From contig NZ_FQZN01000002.1 of assembly GCF_900142015.1 (NCBI RefSeq), forward strand, positions 124,001-188,000: a stretch of 64,000 nt of DNA, in the 5' to 3' direction. This DNA comes from Bacteroides stercorirosoris. GTDB taxonomy: Bacteria > Bacteroidota > Bacteroidia > Bacteroidales > Bacteroidaceae. Below the pieces are notes generated by a model. The model worked only from the letters and a program-made list of their open reading frames with translations, was not told where the DNA came from and ran no database searches. Numbering within the stretch: position 1 is the first letter of the stretch; every line of letters begins with the position of its first letter. Both the position numbers and the translations under genes were made by a program. Shown piece by piece: positions 34,284-43,900 of this stretch.

Positions 34284-36320
34284 TTATTTGTAACCATAAT
34301 AGTTCTTGTATGCACCTGCCGAACGCAGGATAGCCGAATTAGGATAAGGCAAAATGTAGCGTACAACAGGCAAAGCACTAACTTCCGGAATAGTCTCGCC
34401 AAGTGGAACCTCAGCACCATTTCTCACTAATACAATCACACCGCTATCGTTACGACGAACATAGCCAAAAAACGAATATTTGCATTGATTAGTCGGCTCA
34501 GAGTCACTTTGCCACTGATAGAAATTTGCCGTTTCCCATGTTTTTCCTTCGATACCCGCAGAAGCAGTCGCTGGCTTAGACTTGCTTTCGTAAGGATTAT
34601 AAATATAGAGCATGTCGAGCGTTTTATTAGGATAAGGATAACCGTAAACGTCCTCCGCCTCTACTTTCCACTCTGCATTTTGAGGCAGGACATGGTAATA
34701 CATTTCTTCAGGCAAATTATCCAAATAGTCACTGCCATCATGCGCGGCAATGTCATCTTCAAAACCTGTGCTCAGGCCTGCATTCCCCAACGCAGTCGCC
34801 AAATAACGAAGAAAGCTATACAGCACTTCACGCCCGTAAAGGTTATTGCGGACAAGATCACGCCAACGCATATTCTCGCCGGCAAATTCCCATTTGCGTT
34901 CATCGAGCACAGCTTTTAAGAATGCATCTTTAGAAGAAGCCGCATTGGCTATGTATGTATCAACAGCACCTTGGTTATCAAACGCACGAACGCGGACTTT
35001 ACGGAGCGATTCTTGCGCTTCACTTGTGGGACCTTCCAACTCATTTACCGCTTCCGCATGCATCAACAGCACGTCAGCTAAACGCATGTACGGATAATTA
35101 ATACCTGTACTACCACTACTCAAATTGGTAAACTGCCCGGCATTAGACCATAGTTTCGACCATTTATTATTGTGTACGGTATAATCGGCACGGATTAAAC
35201 AAGAATCTTGCGTTGCATTTCCTGAAGAGTTACCGTAGTACCAGAGTCCATTAATAAAATCACGGCGTTTGTCGTTCTCGTCGAATGAGTAGCGATAGAA
35301 AGCACTTAAACGACCGTTACCGCTTGATGCTCCCCAAACGTTTTTTCCCAAAGTCAGTCCTTCGTTAGCCGTCGACGTAGGTCCCTGAATATATCCGGTA
35401 TTACCCGTAGACTCTTTTGCAAAAGGAATCTCAAAGATAGGATCACCGTTGGCTATCAATTCAAAATTACTTTCCTTTATAAATACATCTTGATAGGAAT
35501 TTCCCAAGACATGCGAACTGTGACTGATGACTGAGTCAGCATAAGTTTTCGTGATACGATAGTATTTTTGATAATCCTGCGGACGCTTCATCACACCATA
35601 ACTGGCACCATTACCCTCTTCCGGATGAAGAGAATATCCTCCTGCAGTCAAAGCGATACGGGCTATCAATGCCCAAGCGAACTCTTTAGACGCACGCTCT
35701 ACCGTTGTATTGGAAGAAGAACTCATCATTGGAGCAATAGCTTTCAAATCCTCAATCAATTGGTTCTGGATCTCTTCACGTTTAACTACAGGAATCACAT
35801 AGCCATCACCCAACTGTGCAGCTGCCGTAAAGGTGAAAGGAATATCACCAAACATCACTACCAAGTCATGATAAACCATAGCACGAAGACATTTAGCCTC
35901 ACCGATCATTTGCATAAATTCAGCATCGTCCTCATCGTAGAGCGGGCTGGTTTCCATACCGTACAGAAATCGATTGGCATCTTCGATAGCTTTGTAAGCC
36001 GCTTTCCAGAATTTGTCGATTTCACCGCCTTGATCATCACAATCAAAACGCGCATAGCTATTGTGAGAGGCTGTATTACTGCTATTTACTTGCATATCGA
36101 CATCGCTATTGAGAATAAAGGTTCTCTGATAAGCATTACCATAGAGATCGCCTACCAATATAGAAGCGTAAACGCCATTCAACGCACGATTTATCTCCGT
36201 CTTTTGACTAAATACGAAGTCCTCGCTATAGCTTGACGGAGCCTCCACATCGAGAAAGTCGTTGCACGATGCCAAAGTTATGGCAGCCAAGCCTGTTAAT
36301 AGGATATTTCTTAATTTCAT
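34284..36320 (-). CDS. SusD/RagB-family glycan-binding lipoprotein (pair 1)
   Basis: The 678-residue outer-membrane lipoprotein has Cys19 in ITLASCNDFLDVEAPS, the standard SusD opening. Helical TPR-like signatures follow (FWKAAYKAIEDANRFLYGM, GEAKCLRAMVYHDLVVMFGDIPF). The SusD C-terminal region reads YPYMRLADVLLMHAEAVNEL and VLDERKWEFAGENMRWRDLVRNN. SusD caps the SusC channel and delivers oligosaccharides. It is 14 bp downstream of SusC-1, and its size is at the upper end for the family. The glycan is inferred to be pectic because of the CE8 and PL1 genes in the locus. Confidence 0.95.
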   Translation of the reverse strand: MKLRNILLTGLAAITLASCNDFLDVEAPSSYSEDFVFSQKTEINRALNGVYASILVGDLYGNAYQRTFILNSDVDMQVNSSNTASHNSYARFDCDDQGGEIDKFWKAAYKAIEDANRFLYGMETSPLYDEDDAEFMQMIGEAKCLRAMVYHDLVVMFGDIPFTFTAAAQLGDGYVIPVVKREEIQNQLIEDLKAIAPMMSSSSNTTVERASKEFAWALIARIALTAGGYSLHPEEGNGASYGVMKRPQDYQKYYRITKTYADSVISHSSHVLGNSYQDVFIKESNFELIANGDPIFEIPFAKESTGNTGYIQGPTSTANEGLTLGKNVWGASSGNGRLSAFYRYSFDENDKRRDFINGLWYYGNSSGNATQDSCLIRADYTVHNNKWSKLWSNAGQFTNLSSGSTGINYPYMRLADVLLMHAEAVNELEGPTSEAQESLRKVRVRAFDNQGAVDTYIANAASSKDAFLKAVLDERKWEFAGENMRWRDLVRNNLYGREVLYSFLRYLATALGNAGLSTGFEDDIAAHDGSDYLDNLPEEMYYHVLPQNAEWKVEAEDVYGYPYPNKTLDMLYIYNPYESKSKPATASAGIEGKTWETANFYQWQSDSEPTNQCKYSFFGYVRRNDSGVIVLVRNGAEVPLGETIPEVSALPVVRYILPYPNSAILRSAGAYKNYYGYK

Positions 36321-36334
36321 TTTCTTTCAGTTTT

Positions 36335-39300
36335 TTAGAATGTGATATTAGTACCAAATACAAAGCTACGGCTACGCGGATAACGGTTGTAGTCCATTCC
36401 GCAAGTCAAGCCAGTCTGAACATCGACTTCCGGGTCGTAACCTGAATATCCTGTGATGATGAACAAATTGGAGGCAGACACATAGAAACGAGCCTTTGAG
36501 ATGCCCCATTTGGAAGTCAATTGTGTTGGTAAAGTGTAACCAATCGTCAAATCCTGGCAACGCAAGAATGAACCATCTTCAATGAAATAGGAGTGGGTTA
36601 TCTTCTTGGTTACATCTGTCGGATTCCAAAGTGTACGCCCTTCGTTCAACTGGCGGTACATATCCACCGAACCGTCAATGAAGTAGCATTTATACATACA
36701 TTCTCCATCACCGTCACGGGTATAACGCCACCCTGCATCAGCATACTTGGAAAGAGCATTGTAGAACTTATTATTGTTACTTTCTGAAGATGAAAGCTGA
36801 TAAGCCGTAGCATTATTCACATCGAAATCAAGCATAAAGTTGAAGTTCATGGCAAAGTCCAGATTCTTCCATTGTCCACTCAATCCAAAACCTCCCTGCA
36901 ATTTAGGATTGGTATTACCAATAACAGTACGGTCTTCTTCTGTAATAAATCCGTCACCATTCAAATCTTTAAACTTAACCTTACCAGGAAGTGTTGCGAT
37001 ACCAGAGTTTGAATCACCGGAAACCAAATTAATTACAGTTCTGGGATGTTCCACACCGTTTGCGTCAACCAAAGGCTGGTCTTTTGAGCTTCCGTTATAA
37101 GCCGCGGAAGATCCCCAAGGAAGTGCCTGATAGTTAAGGGGTGCATCAAAATAGAATTCATCCATCGAATAGAGGCCATCGTACACAAAGCCGTAGATCA
37201 AACCTACCTCGTCGCCTACTTTCAAACAATAATCACTATAGGAGGACTTCCAACGATTATTTTGGTCCCAAATAACATTATCCGTACCATTCAGCTTGTC
37301 GACCTTTCTCTTGTTCATACCCATAGAGAAGTTTGCAGAGAGTACATAGTCTTTTCCTCTAAGAATATCACCTGATATACTCAATTCAATACCTTTATTG
37401 GTTACCTGACCGATATTTTGCATCTGGCTTACGTAACCGGTTGCCGATGGAATGTCCGATCTATAAAGCAAATCTTTGGTTGTGTTCCAATAGAATTCCG
37501 GAGTAATCGTCAAGCGACCGTCGAAAAGAACAATATCAGCAGCAATGTTACGGGTCAATGTAGTTTCCCATTTGATACCTTTATTGGCAAATTTGTCACC
37601 ACCTTGATTGCCATACCATTGTTCACCAAATTGTGTTGCTTCACCGAAGCCCGGACCACCTGTTGAGTTAATCGAGTACAGGTAACGCCACATGTCGTTA
37701 TCAATGCGGTTGTTACCAGCCAAACCTACAGCAGCACGAATCTTCAACTGTTCCAACCATTCAATATCATCCAAGAAGTTTTCTTCCGAAAGAACCCATG
37801 CTCCCGCCACAGATGGGAAATACCCCCATTGATTACCCGGAGCAAATTTTGTGGAACCGTCAGCGCGCATGGTTAAAGAAAGCAGATACCTATGACTATA
37901 GTTATAACTAAACTGTCCGAAGAAAGACGCCGTACGGTCAGGTGTAGAAAGCGAAGTGGTAGACTCCTTCGGAGTACCAAATCCCATGTTCGCCCAAGCT
38001 TGGTCAGCTTCAAAAGCCCGTGGGAAGTAACGGTTTTCCTGAACACTCTTTTCGTTTTGACTATGATAGACTTCCTGTCCTAAAAGGAATGAGAAATCAT
38101 GTTCATTCAACGCAAAGCCATAAGAAGCGGTATTTGTCCAAATGTATTTAAATGCTTTCTCCTTTTGAATCTTTGCCAATGGCAAAGAATTATTTTTCTG
38201 TCCTTCACCTGTCAGTGCACCCCAGAAACGATATTGGTCTTTCCATTGCAAACCGATGGTAGCTTCCGTACGAAGTACAAGCCCCTTAATAGGTTTCCAT
38301 TCCAAAGAGAACGCATTGGTATAATTGTACGAATACTTATTCTGTTGATTAATGCTGATGTCACTCTTAGGATTAGTATATGTGAAAAGTTCCTCTTCAT
38401 CCGGGTCAGCATACGAGGGATCAACATATCCGTATTCGCGCAAACCATTAGTAGGACGATAACGAAGCACGTCAATGATACCACCTGTACCGATGTTGTC
38501 TCCACCTGCACCTTCATCACGACGGAATGAGAACTTGGGATTAATCTGCAAAGTCAGATTCTTGGTAATGTCAATAGCGGTTTTAATGTTCAAGTTAGTA
38601 CGACGTACCCCTGAACCCATAATAATACCTTTATCTTCACTTTGAGTAAGAGAAAGATTAAAACGCATTTTTTCAGTACCACCACCAACAGTAACGTTAG
38701 TAGAGTAGTTAAGAGGATTTTCGCCCATTACTTCGTCCTGCCAATCATGGGTAGGCAAAGTGCTATACATGTCAAGATCCTGCGGATTACCAAAGTTTGC
38801 ACGGAAAAATTTCGCACGGGAAGAACGGCTACCGTTACATGCTGACCATTCATACTGATAGCGTGCAAAATCGTAAGAATCCATCAAATCAAGTTTTTTA
38901 GATAAATGGCTTGTTGAAAGATTCGCGTTGAAACTTACCTGTATCTTACCGGCTTTAGCAGATTTAGTAGTTACAACGACTACACCATTACCACCTTTAG
39001 CGCCATAAATAGCTGTAATAGAGGCATCCTTCAATACATCGATGGAGGCGATATCCGTAGGAGGAATATCGTTGATATTATCCACTTGGAAACCATCGAC
39101 AATATAAAGCGGTTCGTTACTCTGTGTTACCGACGTACCTCCCCTGACACGGATGTTGATATCCGCACCCGGTGCACCATCGACTGAAGTTACTTGTACA
39201 CCGGCAATTTTACCCTGCAAAGCTACTGCAGCAGATGTAACAGGAACAGCCGCCAACTTGGCACCCGAAATAGATCCAACAGAACCTGTCAAATCCTTTC

Positions 39301-39667
39301 TTGCCTTACTGCCACCGTAACCGATAACCACCACCTCTTCAAGTGCCTGTGAATCATCTTTCAATACAATTTTCAAGTCTTTTCCGGCAACAGCGTCCAC
39401 CTCCTGAGTTTCCATGCCGACATAAGAAATCACTAATTTCTTTCCTTTAGGAAGAGTCAATGTAAACTGACCGTCCAAATTAGTAGTAACACCATTGGAG
39501 GTATTACCCTTTTCCACTACCGTAGCACCGATAATCGTTTCACCCGTTCCATCGAGTACAGTGCCTTTCACAGTAACAGATTGAGCAAACACTCCAATCG
39601 GCACAAACGAAAGTAGTGCCAGCAAAAGGATTAATTTGCTTTTCATACTTCTAAAATTTTGTTTCAT
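36335..39667 (-). CDS. SusC/RagA-family TonB-dependent transporter (pair 1)
   Basis: The 1110-residue outer-membrane protein has a signal peptide ending GVFAQS. A CarboxypepD-reg-like domain follows (about 30-110, VTVKGTVLDGTGETIIGATVVEKG), then a plug domain (about 120-240, TQSNEPLYIVDGFQV...DVLKDASITAIYGAKGG). The barrel ends with YNRYPRSRSFVFGTNITF, where the final Phe is the usual barrel end. It imports oligosaccharides using TonB energy. The ATG at 39667 is used; the Met at 39646 (MKSKLILLLALL) is an alternative giving a shorter signal. The plug is very similar to that of SusC-2, so the pair probably arose by duplication. A short leader just upstream is also shared with SusC-2. Confidence 0.95.
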   Translation of the reverse strand: MKQNFRSMKSKLILLLALLSFVPIGVFAQSVTVKGTVLDGTGETIIGATVVEKGNTSNGVTTNLDGQFTLTLPKGKKLVISYVGMETQEVDAVAGKDLKIVLKDDSQALEEVVVIGYGGSKARKDLTGSVGSISGAKLAAVPVTSAAVALQGKIAGVQVTSVDGAPGADINIRVRGGTSVTQSNEPLYIVDGFQVDNINDIPPTDIASIDVLKDASITAIYGAKGGNGVVVVTTKSAKAGKIQVSFNANLSTSHLSKKLDLMDSYDFARYQYEWSACNGSRSSRAKFFRANFGNPQDLDMYSTLPTHDWQDEVMGENPLNYSTNVTVGGGTEKMRFNLSLTQSEDKGIIMGSGVRRTNLNIKTAIDITKNLTLQINPKFSFRRDEGAGGDNIGTGGIIDVLRYRPTNGLREYGYVDPSYADPDEEELFTYTNPKSDISINQQNKYSYNYTNAFSLEWKPIKGLVLRTEATIGLQWKDQYRFWGALTGEGQKNNSLPLAKIQKEKAFKYIWTNTASYGFALNEHDFSFLLGQEVYHSQNEKSVQENRYFPRAFEADQAWANMGFGTPKESTTSLSTPDRTASFFGQFSYNYSHRYLLSLTMRADGSTKFAPGNQWGYFPSVAGAWVLSEENFLDDIEWLEQLKIRAAVGLAGNNRIDNDMWRYLYSINSTGGPGFGEATQFGEQWYGNQGGDKFANKGIKWETTLTRNIAADIVLFDGRLTITPEFYWNTTKDLLYRSDIPSATGYVSQMQNIGQVTNKGIELSISGDILRGKDYVLSANFSMGMNKRKVDKLNGTDNVIWDQNNRWKSSYSDYCLKVGDEVGLIYGFVYDGLYSMDEFYFDAPLNYQALPWGSSAAYNGSSKDQPLVDANGVEHPRTVINLVSGDSNSGIATLPGKVKFKDLNGDGFITEEDRTVIGNTNPKLQGGFGLSGQWKNLDFAMNFNFMLDFDVNNATAYQLSSSESNNNKFYNALSKYADAGWRYTRDGDGECMYKCYFIDGSVDMYRQLNEGRTLWNPTDVTKKITHSYFIEDGSFLRCQDLTIGYTLPTQLTSKWGISKARFYVSASNLFIITGYSGYDPEVDVQTGLTCGMDYNRYPRSRSFVFGTNITF

Positions 39668-39695
39668 AATAGAATATTTGGTTAAACAATAAAAT
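39668..39695 (-). promoter_or_regulatory. Conserved leader just upstream of SusC-1
   Basis: On the minus strand TTATTGTTTAACCAAATA lies within 28 bp of the ATG. SusC-2 has TTATTGTTTAACTAAATA at the same position (52993-53020). The match is non-coding and includes the translation start region, suggesting a shared ribosome-loading or regulatory leader. No promoter box is seen in this 43-bp gap. Confidence 0.55.
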
Positions 39696-39710
39696 TAATT
39701 TCCTCTTTTT

Positions 39711-40424
39711 TCAATAATCTAAATACATAGGTCCCCAATTTCCATAGCTGTCTGAAATCCGAACATCACCTAAATATATATACCCACAAGCGTCAGCAGA
39801 ATTGAATGGTACAGCAAGACGAGCCTTGTAATGCTGTGGGTCATCTTTGCTATTTTCTAACATAAGATATTTATATTTGTAATCTTTATGTGTAAAATAA
39901 TACCTAATCCAAATATGTTCTTTTTCTCCTCCCCAAGTATAGGGACCATCATTTGCCGTTATATCTAGATATAAACAAGTATCAGACCCATCAACAGGTA
40001 CACATATCTTATCATCTATATCTAATTGATCCTCCACTATAGATACAATGGGATTACACCATTCATAAATATTAGTACCGCTAAAATTGTAATTATAGTA
40101 ATCTTGAGATTCCTTATAAACCATTAAACCTTGCGAATTTACAGTAGGATAGCTTATTCTAATGTCCAAATGCGATGTAGTAGTAGCATAGACACATCCG
40201 ATAGTGGTTATAAAGCTAAAATAATCAAGAACTTCATATTGTTTGCCTCCAACTGTTATAGTATCCGATACTTCAGTACGAGTATTTACTCCACCTGTTG
40301 TGGAATTATCCTCCTCAATCAGAAGAAGTTCATTAGAACATCCCCAAAATGCAAAACAAACCAAAGATAGAGTATAGCAACATATTTGCTTTAAGCCCCA
40401 AAAGTTTAATTTTTTGTTTTTCAT
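39711..40424 (-). CDS. Unknown lipoprotein placed ahead of SusC-1
   Basis: This 237-residue protein has a lipoprotein signal with Cys29 (LVCFAFWGCSNELLLIEEDN). The mature part is rich in Tyr, Asp and Asn (HLDIRISYPT, SQDYYNYNFSGTNIYEW, HIWIRYYFTHKDYKYKYLML) and looks beta-rich; I do not recognise a family. The gene is more AT-rich by eye than the SusC/SusD genes next to it. It is the first coding region after the operon-1 promoter at 40677-40684, and its stop is 43 bp before SusC-1. The SusC leader motif survives after this gene, which suggests that it was inserted between promoter and SusC. It could be an extra surface binding protein. Confidence 0.7.
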   Translation of the reverse strand: MKNKKLNFWGLKQICCYTLSLVCFAFWGCSNELLLIEEDNSTTGGVNTRTEVSDTITVGGKQYEVLDYFSFITTIGCVYATTTSHLDIRISYPTVNSQGLMVYKESQDYYNYNFSGTNIYEWCNPIVSIVEDQLDIDDKICVPVDGSDTCLYLDITANDGPYTWGGEKEHIWIRYYFTHKDYKYKYLMLENSKDDPQHYKARLAVPFNSADACGYIYLGDVRISDSYGNWGPMYLDY

Positions 40425-40676
40425 AAAAATATTAATTTATAATGGTTAATAATAGGCGTACCCTCTTTATATATAGTAAAATACTCATTTCAATTGACCG
40501 ATGCATTTTTCATGTTCATATATAACTTTTAAGATTCTCCAATGCAAAAGCCAGAGTAATCTCCTTTATATTTTCCGAAATAAAAAAAATGATTTATCTA
40601 TCATTTCGGTAATCAAAACAATAGAGCAATAAAACATCATGTTTTTCATATCAACAACATCTTTAAAATGTTTTTG
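40425..40676. other. Long leader of PUL operon 1
   Basis: The operon-1 -7 box at 40677-40684 implies a 5' leader of about 245 nt before the lipoprotein gene, far longer than those of SusC-2 (about 90 nt) and the pectate lyase (about 25 nt). A second weak -7-like box GGCTTTTG lies at 40545-40552 on the minus strand. No ORF or clear hairpin was found. The leader is AT-rich. Confidence 0.45.
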
Positions 40677-40735
40677 CAAAATTCAAAAATATCATATGAT
40701 AAAAGGGGGAATTTTTATCGCAATAGGTGGAAACG
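40677..40735 (-). promoter_or_regulatory. PUL operon 1 promoter with 21-bp-spaced operator half-sites
   Basis: Plus-strand view: CAAAATTC at 40677 (minus -7 box GAATTTTG), half-site A AAAAGGGGGAA with GGGGG at 40705-40709, and half-site B AATAGGTGGAAA with GGTGG at 40726-40730. GGGGG starts 28 bp after the first C of the -7 box and half-site B starts 21 bp further. The same geometry appears at 53086 and 56201. Interpreted as the binding site of the AraC-type domain of an HTCS. Confidence 0.65.
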
Positions 40736-40784
40736 AGTGTCCACAATGCTTAAAAACAGCTTTCTAATCAACTGTAGCCCACAT

Positions 40785-40836
40785 AAACCAGGGTGGAAAA
40801 ACAAATATTCCACATAGCTGCCTAATAATTCCACAT
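40785..40836 (+). promoter_or_regulatory. Direct repeats upstream of HTCS-2
   Basis: CCACAT occurs at 40789, 40810 and 40831, exactly 21 bp apart; the last two are in the longer word TTCCACAT. The plus-strand word differs at one base from TTCCACCT, the reverse complement of half-site B at 40726. This may be an autoregulatory HTCS site, although it lies about 45 bp from the HTCS-2 -7 box. Confidence 0.4.
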
Positions 40837-40880
40837 CCATATTTCCTTCCGGAATGCATAGTGATAAAATGGATAATTCG

Positions 40881-40888
40881 TATCTTTG
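40881..40888 (+). promoter_or_regulatory. Promoter -7 box for HTCS-2
   Basis: TATCTTTG is a perfect TAnnTTTG match 28 bp before the ATG at 40916. It overlaps the upstream TTG (40886), which argues against the longer reading frame. Confidence 0.65.
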
Positions 40889-40915
40889 CGCAACAGTAAC
40901 AAATCAGTCCATACC

Positions 40916-43900
40916 ATGAAAAAGTACATTATAGCGCCAATCAATTATTTATTGTTGCTTTTCTTGTTTATCCCCTGCATAGCTACTGCGCAGCCCATTT
41001 GTCAAATCCAGCGTTTTTCCGCTTACAACGGATTGGCACAAAGGTCCGTCACCGATATCCTGCAAGACTCCAAAGGATTCATGTGGTTTTCCACCTGGAA
41101 TGGTTTAAATAAGTTCGATGGGTATACCTTTAAAAACTACAAGGCATTTCCCGGAGACGGATGCACACTGACCAGCAACCGCTTAGGAAAGATAGCGCAA
41201 ACACAGGACGGTGACATCTGGTGCCAGACCTATGATGAACGGATTTACCTGTTTGACAGCCGCAGAGAGAAATTTATAGACATTCTCAGTCCTTGCGAAG
41301 CGGAAAGACAACAAACTTACATTGTACGTACCGTTTATACCTTACCCAAAGGTGTAAGCTGGATTGTATGCGAGCATGAAGCATTCCGTATTGACGAACT
41401 CGCGTATAAGAAACAAGAAGGAGAAGGCATAACCTTCTACAGTCTTAAAGAAAAGAACCTGAAAGGCGACCGAATCATCGCTGTACATCAAGATAGTGAC
41501 GGTGATGAATGGGTATTGACGGATAAAGGCATATCTATTATAGGCAAGAAGAAAATCGAATCGGACATTCCATTCAAAAACATCAAAGAGAATAACGGCA
41601 ATATATATCTGCTATCCAATAATAATCAGATGGTAATCTATCTGCCCAAAACGCAGCAGCTTCAATTCCATGAAATGCCTTTTCCATCCTCTAATAACAT
41701 TAATTCCGTCCATATCCTCGGAAAGGACAGCATAGGACTTTGTAGCAACGAGGGATTATATATTTACCTTGCGAATGAGAAGAAGTACAGACTGATAGAC
41801 CCCCGTACTCCAACCCATCCATCTCCTGAAGTACTGTCCGTGTTCAAAGACAGCTTCGGAGAATTATGGTTGTACTCCAATGCTTTAGGAGTAGTACGCT
41901 ATAATCTGGCAACAGAAGATAAACAACATTACATGACTCCCAAAGAAGACCTTCCGAAAGCAGAACGTGCAAACCGTGATCTCATATTCGAAGACCAGCA
42001 TGGAACCCTATGGATGATTCCCCATAAAGGTGGTTTTTGCTATTACGACCGGAGAAGCCGTCAGTTAAAGCCATATTATACAAACTACAATAATCCCGAC
42101 AGTAAGTTCAGCCCTGTGATCTTGAACTCTTTCTTAGACCAGCAGGGAAACCTCTGGACGTGTAATCACTGGGATGTTACCAGAATTTCGTTCTTTTCAT
42201 CTGCATGTTCCCTGCAAGCAATGGATACCGGAAGCGGTTTTGAAACACGCTCCCTGTTTATAGACAAAGAGAATAACCTTTGGACAGCCAGCAAAAAAGG
42301 ATATGTGCGCATTTATCTGCCGGACGGTAGCTTAAAAGGATATCTGGCCCCCGAGGGCACAATCAGCCGGGAGCCTGTCCCTTTCCAAAAGAACATTTAT
42401 TGTTTTATGGAAGATGCGGATGGTATCATTTGGATGGGGAGTAAGCTGGACGGACTATTCCAAATGGAAAAAATCGGTGATGACCGTTTCCAGATACGGC
42501 AATTTACTCACCAGCCAGACGACGCGTACAGTTTAAGTCACAACAGTATCTACAGCATCTATCAAGATCAGATGAAACATATCTGGATAGGCTGTTACGG
42601 TGGAGGACTGAATCTATTAGAGAAAACCTCTGAGGGAGAAATCCGCTTCATACACACAGGTAATCAACTCAAGGGATATCCTAAAGAACATTTCTCAAAA
42701 GTACGCCATATTACGGAAGTAAACCAGGCCATCTTGGTTTGCACTACCGAAGGTCTGCTAACATTCGCCAGCGAATTCAACCAGCCGGAGAAAATTCATT
42801 TTTATCAGAATCAACGTACGCCCGACACTGTGTCCAGCCTCAGCAGCAATGATGTGACCTATGCATATACAGACAGCAGAAAGACAACTTATGTGCTCAC
42901 CTTTACCGGAGGAGTCAACAAGGTTCTTTCTGAGAGTATGCTGAGCGATCACATTGAATTTAAACCTTATACAACAAAGGATGGTTTGCCATCCGATCTT
43001 GTGCTATCCATGATAGAAGGTAATGATAGCAGCTTATGGGTTGTTTCAGAGAATGCACTTACCCGCTTCGACCCGGAAAAAGAGACATTCGAATACTATG
43101 ACAAGAAATATACGCGACAGGAACTCTATTTCACAGAGGCCGCTCCTGTCCAAGATCAAAATCATCAACTGATGTTAGGAACAGACATTGGCATTCTCAG
43201 AATCACTCCCGAACATTTTAAAAAGAGCAGTTATGCCCCGCCTATCGTATTCACCGGATTCAAGATACAGGGAGCTTCACAAGACTTGCATATCAATGAC
43301 CTGGATGAATTACGGTTGAAGCCATCCGAACGGAATGTAACCTTCCAGTTTGCCGCTTTGGATTACGTAGATTCGGAATCTATCAGTTACGCCTATCGTC
43401 TGAAGGGGTTGGAAGAGAATTGGAATGAAGTGGACAATAGCCGTTCGGCCAGTTACATCAATCTTCCGCCGGGAGAATACGAACTTCAGATACGCTCCAC
43501 CAACAGCGACGGAGTGTGGATGGAGAAAGCGCGCGTCCTGACTATCACCGTACTTCCCACTTTTTGGGAGACTTACTGGGCATGGATGCTTTACACCATA
43601 TTATTCATTTTATCTACGGCAACCATTGTCTACATCATTCTTTATATCTACCGATTGCGCCACCGGATAAACCTCGAACAGCAACTGACCAATATCAAGT
43701 TGCGCTTCTTTACGGATATCTCGCACGAGCTGCGCACTCCGTTGACACTCATCACCAGTCCGGTGACTGAAGTATTGGAGCACGAAGCAATCTCAGCCAA
43801 CGTCCGCAAACACCTGACGCTGGTGCACAAAAATACGGAGCGGATGTTGCATCTGGTCAACCAGATACTCGATTTCCGGAAAATAGAGAATAAGAAGATG

